DNA from: BJ22 sp031405895
GTDB lineage: Bacteria; Planctomycetota; Planctomycetia; Pirellulales; Pirellulaceae
Length of the DNA stretch: 7,705 bases
Direction: 5' to 3'
Assembly: GCA_031405895.1 (NCBI GenBank)
Contig: JANOFL010000334.1
Coordinates: 1 to 7,705, forward strand
Shown: positions 1 through 5,400 of the stretch, piece by piece
How the letters are laid out: each line of letters starts with the position of its first letter
Position numbering within the stretch: the first letter of the stretch is position 1
Position numbers and translations under genes: made by a program
Notes under the pieces: model-generated
Database searches by the model: none
What the model saw: only the letters and a program-made list of their open reading frames with translations
What the model was told of the DNA's origin: nothing

Positions 1-50
1 GGGCTTGGCCGGGGATCGGGGCGGTTGGTTTGGTCGGGGTACCTTTGGCC

Positions 51-74
51 GGGAAAGGGTTGGACGGGGGCGGG
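51..74 (+). other. G-quadruplex-type motif upstream of pyrE
   Basis: Four G-runs on the + strand (51-53, 57-59, 66-70, 72-74) are separated by loops of 3, 6 and 1 bases, which fits the G3+N1-7 pattern. Further G-runs lie upstream (1-3, 11-14, 18-21, 36-39). The stretch GGGGGCGGG at 66-74 is also perfectly complementary to CCCGCCCCC at 128-136, so a long-range hairpin with a 53-nt loop would compete with the quadruplex. No convincing gene is seen in 1-241. Whether this affects pyrE expression is unknown, and a GC-rich genome makes such motifs more likely by chance. Confidence 0.4.
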
Positions 75-188
75 CGTCGTTTTCTTCAACTGTGCACTGG
101 TTGGCCACGCTTTGCCATAAAACGACTCCCGCCCCCCCCGGTAGCAGCCAACCCAAAGTGGACCGGTGTCTGTTCGGCGTTTGGCCGC

Positions 189-217
189 TTGACTATTCTC
201 GCGTCGGGTCGAATTGC
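189..217 (+). promoter_or_regulatory. possible weak sigma70-like promoter for pyrE
   Basis: TTGACT at 189-194 is a good -35 match. After a 17-base spacer the -10 position (212-217, AATTGC) matches TATAAT poorly. It would give a leader of only about 20 bases before the GTG at 242. This is a suggestion from spacing and the -35 box only. Confidence 0.2.
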
Positions 218-241
218 CAACTTTGAACAGGAACTCCCATC

Positions 242-808
242 GTGGCTGCCGTTGCAGGTTACCAAAAGACCCGGCTGATCGAACTGGTCCGCGAACACGC
301 GTTGAAATTCGGCGAGTTCAAACTGGCCTCGGGACAGCTGGCCAGTTTCTATCTCGACTGCCGCAAGCTGACGTTGCAGGGCGAGGGCGCCAACCAGGTC
401 GCGCTCGGGATGCTGGAACTGTTGGAAAAAACCGGCTGGCCGGACGCGGTCGGCGGCATGGCGATCGGGGCCGATCCGATATCAGCCGCAGTGATCACCG
501 TCGGCTGGCAACAGGGCCGCACGTTGCGCGGCTTCATTGTCCGCAAGGAACCCAAGGCCCACGGAACCGGTCAGCAGGTCGAGGGTCCGGTTGGACCGGG
601 CGACCGGGCCGTGATCGTGGAAGACGTCGTCACGACCGGCGGCAGCAGCCTGCGGGCAATCGAACTGGTCCGTGCCGCCGGCCTGACCGTCGACCGCTGC
701 CTCGCGATCATCGACCGCCAGCAAGGGGCGAAGGAACGCTTTGCCGAAGCCGGCGTCCAGCTGCATTCACTGCTGACCCGGGCTGATTTGGGACTGCCCG
801 CCGGCTAG
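242..808 (+). CDS. pyrE: orotate phosphoribosyltransferase
   Basis: This 188-residue cytoplasmic enzyme joins orotate to PRPP, giving orotidine 5'-monophosphate and pyrophosphate, the fifth step of de novo pyrimidine synthesis. Visible signatures are FKLASGQLASFYLDCRKLTL at 26-45, matching the family's N-terminal orotate/PRPP region; GADPI at 77-81; the flexible catalytic-loop motif RKEPKAHGTG at 101-110, with K102, K105 and H107; and the PRPP-binding motif VIVEDVVTTGGSS at 124-136, whose acidic pair is E127-D128. The length is on the short side of the normal range for PyrE (about 180-215). The start is GTG at 242, preceded by CAGGAA (228-233) at suitable spacing; no upstream in-frame ATG is a better choice. 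No other pyrimidine gene lies in the window, so it appears to stand alone. A large palindrome begins just after its stop. The assignment is secure from the motifs; UMP synthase is excluded because there is no decarboxylase domain. Confidence 0.97.
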   Translation: MAAVAGYQKTRLIELVREHALKFGEFKLASGQLASFYLDCRKLTLQGEGANQVALGMLELLEKTGWPDAVGGMAIGADPISAAVITVGWQQGRTLRGFIVRKEPKAHGTGQQVEGPVGPGDRAVIVEDVVTTGGSSLRAIELVRAAGLTVDRCLAIIDRQQGAKERFAEAGVQLHSLLTRADLGLPAG

Positions 809-810
809 TG

Positions 811-930
811 CCTCGTCAACGCCGGGTTTTAGGGTGCCCTTGGTGAGCCGGCCCGCGCTAGCGTCCGGGTTCCTCGAAGAGCCCGCGGCTAGCGCCGTCG
901 GCTCACCCTAAAACCGGCCTGTGACGCGGC
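811..930. repeat. REP-like imperfect palindrome after pyrE
   Basis: The left arm (about 821-863, containing GGGTTTTAGGGTG, GTGAGCCG and CGCTAGCG) pairs with the right arm (about 883-918, containing GGCTAGCG, CGGCTCACCCTAAAACCGGC). The left arm has an extra CCCTTGGTG bulge. Outer bases CGTCA (814-818) and TGACG (922-926) extend the stem. The centre (864-882) is unpaired. It starts two bases after the pyrE stop, so in RNA it would form a large stem-loop that could end or stabilise the pyrE transcript, but there is no T-tract. The shape suggests a dispersed intergenic repeat; that needs a genome search to confirm. Confidence 0.65.
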
Positions 931-1150
931 ACCAGGGAAAAGAAAGAGTCGGGCACCGCCGGAAAACTCGACTCATTTTGCCTCGCCCGCCAAACTCCAG
1001 TGACCGGGACGAAACGGTTCAGGCCGGGTTTGACGGCGGACGATAACGGACGAAGAGCTTTTCTCCGGAGTCGTTGAAAACCGAACTTCCGGAAGAGTCC
1101 ACGCGGCAGTGCAAGGCAAGGATGCCGGATCGCCGATCCGCTGCCCGTTT
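931..1150. other. intergenic stretch with short palindromes, no gene
   Basis: I find no credible gene here. An antisense reading frame covers part of it, but it has no family resemblance and runs into the palindromes. Visible structure is limited to perfect short palindromes: CTCCGGAG (1063-1070), CTTCCGGAAG (1086-1095) and CGGATCG-C-CGATCCG (1126-1140). The last has a one-base centre and so looks like a DNA operator rather than an RNA hairpin. Any of them could be a chance palindrome in GC-rich DNA. Confidence 0.4.
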
Positions 1151-1170
1151 CCGAGGAAACCTGTGGAAAA

Positions 1171-1221
1171 GGGTCAGACCCCGTTTTGCTCCGAAAGACT
1201 GCGCAAAACGGCGTCAGACCC
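1171..1221. repeat. inverted repeat built on GGGTCAGACCC
   Basis: Bases 1171-1189 (GGGTCAGACCCCGTTTTGC) and the reverse complement of 1203-1221 agree at 17 of 19 positions, giving a long stem with a 13-base loop. The outer bases GGAAACC (1155-1161) and GGTTTCC (1225-1231) can pair as well. GGTCAGACC-type palindromes are common in dispersed intergenic repeats, including those linked to REP-associated (Y1/RAYT) transposases. No such transposase is in this window. Confidence 0.6.
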
Positions 1222-1260
1222 TCTGGTTTCCCGCCCGTGTCTGAAAAGGAGGTCAGACCC
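1173..1260 (+). repeat. three direct GTCAGACCC repeats at 40/39-base spacing
   Basis: GTCAGACCC occurs at 1173-1181, 1213-1221 and 1252-1260. The last copy begins at the final G of the AAGGAGG ribosome binding site and ends three bases before the start codon at 1264. The near-constant spacing is either the footprint of repeated palindrome units or an array of binding sites for a regulator of the propeller gene. Sequence alone does not separate the two. Confidence 0.6.
1246..1252 (+). promoter_or_regulatory. ribosome binding site that sets the propeller gene start
   Basis: AAGGAGG is a near-perfect Shine-Dalgarno sequence, 11 bases before ATG 1264. It supports that start over the in-frame upstream ATG at 1186, which lies inside the inverted repeat. 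Confidence 0.75.
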
Positions 1261-1263
1261 GTC

Positions 1264-2328
1264 ATGCTTGAACGCAGAAAATTCCTGGTTGGCACGATGG
1301 CTGCCACGGCAGCCCTGGCTGTCGGTGGACGGACCAGTCACGCCGACGGCAACCATTCGCTTCCAGACGATCTGAACTGGCGCTGCGACGTGGTCCAGAC
1401 CGTCGGCCAGGCACCGCGCCACCGGGCTCCTGTCGTGACGGGCGTCAGCCTCGACGCGGCGGCCAGCCAGATTGCGGTTGTGGGCGATGACCATTACGTC
1501 TCGATCTACAGCCTCGCTGAACGCCGCTTCACAGAGTTTCTCGCCGAGCACCGCGACTGGGTGCGGACGGCCCAGTTTCATCCGGCCCGGCCGCAGCTGT
1601 TGACGGCGGGCAACGACCGCCGCGTGCTGGTCTGGGATTCGGTTTCGTGGAGCCGTCCGGCCGAACTGGCCCGGCATCCGTCGGCTGTGATCAGTCTTGC
1701 CGTTTCGCGCGACGGCAAGCGGCTGGCGACAGTTGGCTTTGAACAGACAGCCCGCGTTTATGAACTCGACAGCGGCCGGCTGGAGCGGCCGTTTGAGTGT
1801 GCCTGCGACGACAACCACGCGGTTGCCTTCTCGCACGACGGCAGCCTGCTCGCTGCTGGCGGCCGGAGCGGCGCGATCCGCGTCTGGAATGTGCTCGATG
1901 GAGAACTGGTTGCCGAGTGCCAGCCGCATCGCCAGCGGGTCCGCGCGATCCGTTTTCTCGAAGACGGCCGGCTGGTGAGCTGCAGCGACGACCAGACGTT
2001 GCGGCTGATCAGCCTCGACCAGCCCGACCTGATCGAATCACTGCCGCGCGAACCGGCCAAACAGTTTGACGTCATCGCGCTCGATGCCGACACCGTCGCG
2101 ACCGGCCGCTGCGACAACCGGATCGCCGTCTGGAGCATCAGCCGCCGCGAGCCCCTGGGAACTTTGACGGGACACACCGGCACCGTTTCCTGCCTCGCCG
2201 CGAGCGACCAATACCTCGTCTCGGGCAGTTACGACACCCAGTTCCGCATCTGGCAGCGCCAGCTCAGTACCGGCATGCCGGCACGGCAGACGCTGCAGGG
2301 CCAAGGCTGGAACGAACGTCTCAAATAG
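1264..2328 (+). CDS. Tat-exported seven-repeat WD40 beta-propeller protein
   Basis: The 354-residue product begins MLERRKFLVGTMAATAALAV. The twin arginine at 4-5 followed by KFL, then a mild hydrophobic stretch to about residue 22 and SHA at 25-27 as a plausible signal peptidase site, make a Tat signal; the protein should fold in the cytoplasm and act outside it. The rest is WD40 repeats at roughly 57-84, 95-126, 137-168, 180-210, 222-251, 264-292 and 303-331, ending in blade motifs such as VLVWD, IRVWN, IAVWS and FRIWQ. The best-formed blades have the family's GH/H start and SxDxT-like turn (SDDQTLRLI at 241-249, GSYDTQFRIW at 321-330). Seven repeats would close one propeller. No catalytic domain is fused, so a binding or scaffold role is the safest reading; the partner is unknown. 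The start is set by AAGGAGG and the Tat motif; starting at 1186 would bury the signal behind 26 residues read from repeat DNA. The giant surface gene follows 78 bp later in the same direction. Confidence 0.9.
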   Translation: MLERRKFLVGTMAATAALAVGGRTSHADGNHSLPDDLNWRCDVVQTVGQAPRHRAPVVTGVSLDAAASQIAVVGDDHYVSIYSLAERRFTEFLAEHRDWVRTAQFHPARPQLLTAGNDRRVLVWDSVSWSRPAELARHPSAVISLAVSRDGKRLATVGFEQTARVYELDSGRLERPFECACDDNHAVAFSHDGSLLAAGGRSGAIRVWNVLDGELVAECQPHRQRVRAIRFLEDGRLVSCSDDQTLRLISLDQPDLIESLPREPAKQFDVIALDADTVATGRCDNRIAVWSISRREPLGTLTGHTGTVSCLAASDQYLVSGSYDTQFRIWQRQLSTGMPARQTLQGQGWNERLK

Positions 2329-2348
2329 CCGCGACCACTTCCGCGCAT

Positions 2349-2369
2349 GGCCGGCCCGGCCCTGCTTTT
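2349..2369 (+). terminator. possible weak terminator between the propeller and giant genes
   Basis: A 5-bp GC stem (GGCCG 2349-2353 with CGGCC 2357-2361, loop GCC) is followed by CTGCTTTT. The stem is short and the T-run has only four bases, so partial read-through is likely and the two genes may still be co-transcribed. It may be a chance structure. Confidence 0.25.
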
Positions 2370-2391
2370 CGCCGCTTGCAGCATCACGTTC

Positions 2392-2398
2392 AGGGAGG
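2392..2398 (+). promoter_or_regulatory. ribosome binding site that sets the giant gene start
   Basis: AGGGAGG lies 8 bases before ATG 2407. This favours 2407 over the in-frame ATG at 2347, which sits in the GC hairpin and lacks such a site. Confidence 0.8.
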
Positions 2399-2406
2399 AA
2401 TCGACG

Positions 2407-5400
2407 ATGGGAATCATCCAGCGCATCACCAGGTGGGGCTTCGGCCGCAGCAAGCCGTCCAGCACTCCGGCCGCGCGCGACAATGTTCGCCGCTGCCACT
2501 TCGAGACCATGGAGCCGCGCCGCGTGCTGGCCGCCGATCCCGTCGTCGCCGGCGTGACCTACCACGAAGGTGACGGGGGCCAGGACACCCAGCCCGACTA
2601 TTTTCAGGTGACCTTTGAAGGCGGCTCGGCAACGACCTTCCTGAGCAGTTTCACCATCAACGGCGACCAGGACGGCAACGGGACCGTTTCGCACGGCGAC
2701 AACATCTTCGACGTCGGCGTCGGCGGACCGGGGGTCGACGGTTACCACGCCTTCCGCTTTGACGCCGCGAACAGCGTCGGGATCGCGGCTTCCGATGTTC
2801 TCGGCCTCAACGTCTCGGCCGACGGTCTCCGGCTGACGGTCAACATCCGCGACTTCCAGGCCGGCGACAAGCTGGCTTTTACGATCGACGTCGACGAAAT
2901 CGAACGCTTTGCCCTCGACCCGGTCACGTCGGGTGTCGAGTTCGAAGGCTCGACTTTTGCCGCGACCTTTGTCGACCAGCACTACACCTTCCGCGGCCAG
3001 CCGGTCAACATCACCGTGCCACGCGAGTTCGGGAACCAGCCCCAGCAGTCGGGCATTTTCTACGACTACTACGACCAGCTGATCGCCGAAGGCACCCGGA
3101 TCGCAGGCGAATCGCTCAACGTCCGGGCCGACAACAATCTCGGCCAGCAGAACCGCAGCGCCGCCTCGATTGACGTCTTCGAGCTGGTGCCGAAACCGGT
3201 CACGATTTCAGGCCAGGTCTTTCACGACGAAGACGCCGACTGCATGCGCGATGGCACCGAACAGGGCATTGCCGGTGTGCAGCTCACGCTCCAGCGGCTC
3301 AACACGACCACCGGCAACTACGAGACGGTCGGCAGCACGACGACCAACGCCAATGGCCAGTACCAGTTCGGGCTGAACCTGAACCTCCAGCCCGGCACCT
3401 ACCGCGTCGTCGAGACCCAGCCCAGCGGCTACCTCGACGTCGGTGCGGAGGCCGGCAAGGTCGCCGGAGTGACTTCGGGCACCGTCCAGGACGACGCCCA
3501 GGGCAACGCGAACGTCATCACCAGCATCAGTATTCCGCTCGGCGGGACCGCGGCAACGAACTACGACTTCTGCGAAGTCCGCCCAGCCCAGATTTCGGGC
3601 CGCGTCTGGCACGACCGCAATGACAACGGCCGGATCGATGGCGGCGAAGAGGGCCTCGCGAATGTCCTGATCCGAGTCACCAGGACGGGAGCCAAGGACA
3701 CCTTGCAGCCCGATCCGTTCGCCGGCACCGCGCCGATTTTCGTGCGGACCGGAGCTGATGGCTCGTACTCGGTCACTGGCCTGCCGCCAGGGCTATACGA
3801 AGTCATCGAGATCAACAACTACCCCGGCCAGGCCAACCCGCTGGCCGGCTACATCGATGGCCAGGATTCGCTCGGCAATGTCGCCGGAACCGCCTCGGGC
3901 GTTCGCTCTAATGACCGCTTCACGCAGATTGAACTCTGTGCCGACACGGCCGGCGTTGATTACAACTTTGGCGAGCTGAAGCCCAACACGATCAGCGGGC
4001 ATGTCGGCCTCGCCACGCCCGACGGAACCTGCGTCGATCCTTCCAGCTCCGGGTACCGCCCCCTGGCTGGTGTGACGATTCGCCTGTTTGACCAGGCGGG
4101 AAGCCTGGTCGCCACGACGCAGACCAACGCCCAGGGCAAATACGAGTTCACTGGCCTGCGGAGCGGCGTCTATACGGTCGTTGAAGTCCAGCCTGCCGGC
4201 TACCTCGACGGTGAAGAAGACCTCGGCATGGTCGACGGCCAGGCCCGTGGCCAGGTTGGCGGGGACCGCTTCTCCGGCATCACGCTGACCAGCGGCCAGG
4301 CTGGCACCCAATACAATTTCTGCGAACACGTTCCCGCGTCGATCAGCGGCCACGTCTGGCACGACAAAAACGACAACGGTGTCCTCGAGTCGGGCGAACA
4401 GCGGCTCGGCGGCGTGCGGATCGAACTCTTCGATGCCGCCGGCAACCGGATTGCCGACGTTCGCACCGACGCCAACGGCTTCTATGAGTTCAACAACCTC
4501 TACGAAGGCACTTACAGCGTTCGCGAAATCCAGCCCACCGGCTTTGCCGACGGCAAGGACTCGCTCGGCACTGTCGGAGGCACCCGCCGCGGCGATGGCT
4601 CGACCAACGACCAGTTCCGCAATGTCGTCCTCCGTGGCGGCGACCGCGGTGTGAACTATGACTTTGGCGAAATCCGGCTCGGCTCGCTGACGGGCCAGGT
4701 TTTTGGCGATGTCGATGGCGACTGCGTATTTGACGCTTCGCAAGGCGACAGGCCGATCGCCGGAGTGACCCTGATCCTGCTCGACTCGGGCGGCAACGAA
4801 GTCACCCGGACTGTAACCGACCGCGATGGCCGCTACGCTTTCGATGGACTTCGTCCGGGGACCTACACGATTCGCGAAGTCCAGCCCGACGGCTACCTTG
4901 ATGGCGAAGAGTTCGCCGGCAAGGTCGGCAGTGAGACTCGCGGCACGGTGACCAACGACCGGATTAGCGGCATCACGCTGACCAGCGGCGACCAGGGCGT
5001 CAGCTACGACTTCTGCGAAGACGTTCCAGCCGAGATCTGCGGCGTCGTCTACCACGACCGCAACAACAACGGCGTCCAGGACTCGGGCGAAGAAGGCATC
5101 GCCGGCGTGGTGGTCAAGCTGCTTGACGCCAACGAAAACGTGATCTCCGAGATGGTGACCGATGCGAGCGGCAAGTACTGCTTCACCGGCTTGCGGGCCG
5201 GCGAGTACTGTGTGCACGAGAGCCAGCCGTCCGGCTATGTCGACGGCAAGGATTCGCTCGGCAGCATCAACGGCCTTCGCGTTGGGACCCTGGAAAACGA
5301 CGACTTCTGCAACATCACCATTCGTGGCGGGCAGAAGGGCGAGAACTACGACTTCGGCGAAATCCGGCTGGCGTCGATCTCGGGCTATAGCCATGTCGAT

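Noticed and set aside
214..786. 190-codon + strand frame overlapping pyrE
   Set aside because: Its Arg/Gly-rich translation is the +1-type shadow of pyrE, whose own frame holds all the family motifs.
1173..1260. CRISPR array
   Set aside because: There are only three 9-base repeats, two of which form an inverted repeat with neighbouring bases; spacing units are too few and no cas gene is present.
1186..1263. Upstream in-frame start for the propeller gene
   Set aside because: It would add 26 residues read from the GTCAGACCC repeats and hide the Tat signal. ATG 1264 has AAGGAGG in front.
903..1307. 134-codon - strand frame in the gap after pyrE
   Set aside because: It crosses the palindromes and the GTCAGACCC cluster and overlaps the propeller gene start. 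The translation has no recognisable motif.
1174..1929. 251-codon - strand frame covering the propeller gene start
   Set aside because: It is antisense to a WD40 protein with a clear Tat signal, and no motif is seen in the translation.
2347..2406. Upstream in-frame start for the giant gene
   Set aside because: It has no ribosome binding site and sits in a GC hairpin; ATG 2407 has AGGGAGG at 8 bases.
2038..2982. 314-codon - strand frame across the propeller/giant gene junction
   Set aside because: It overlaps two well-supported + strand genes and their start signals, and no domain is recognisable.
3793..5394. 533-codon open frame on the - strand
   Set aside because: It lies wholly inside the giant gene, and its repetitive A/V/D-rich translation mirrors the SdrD_B repeats. 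It has no ribosome binding site or known motif; GC-rich codon use keeps the opposite frame open.
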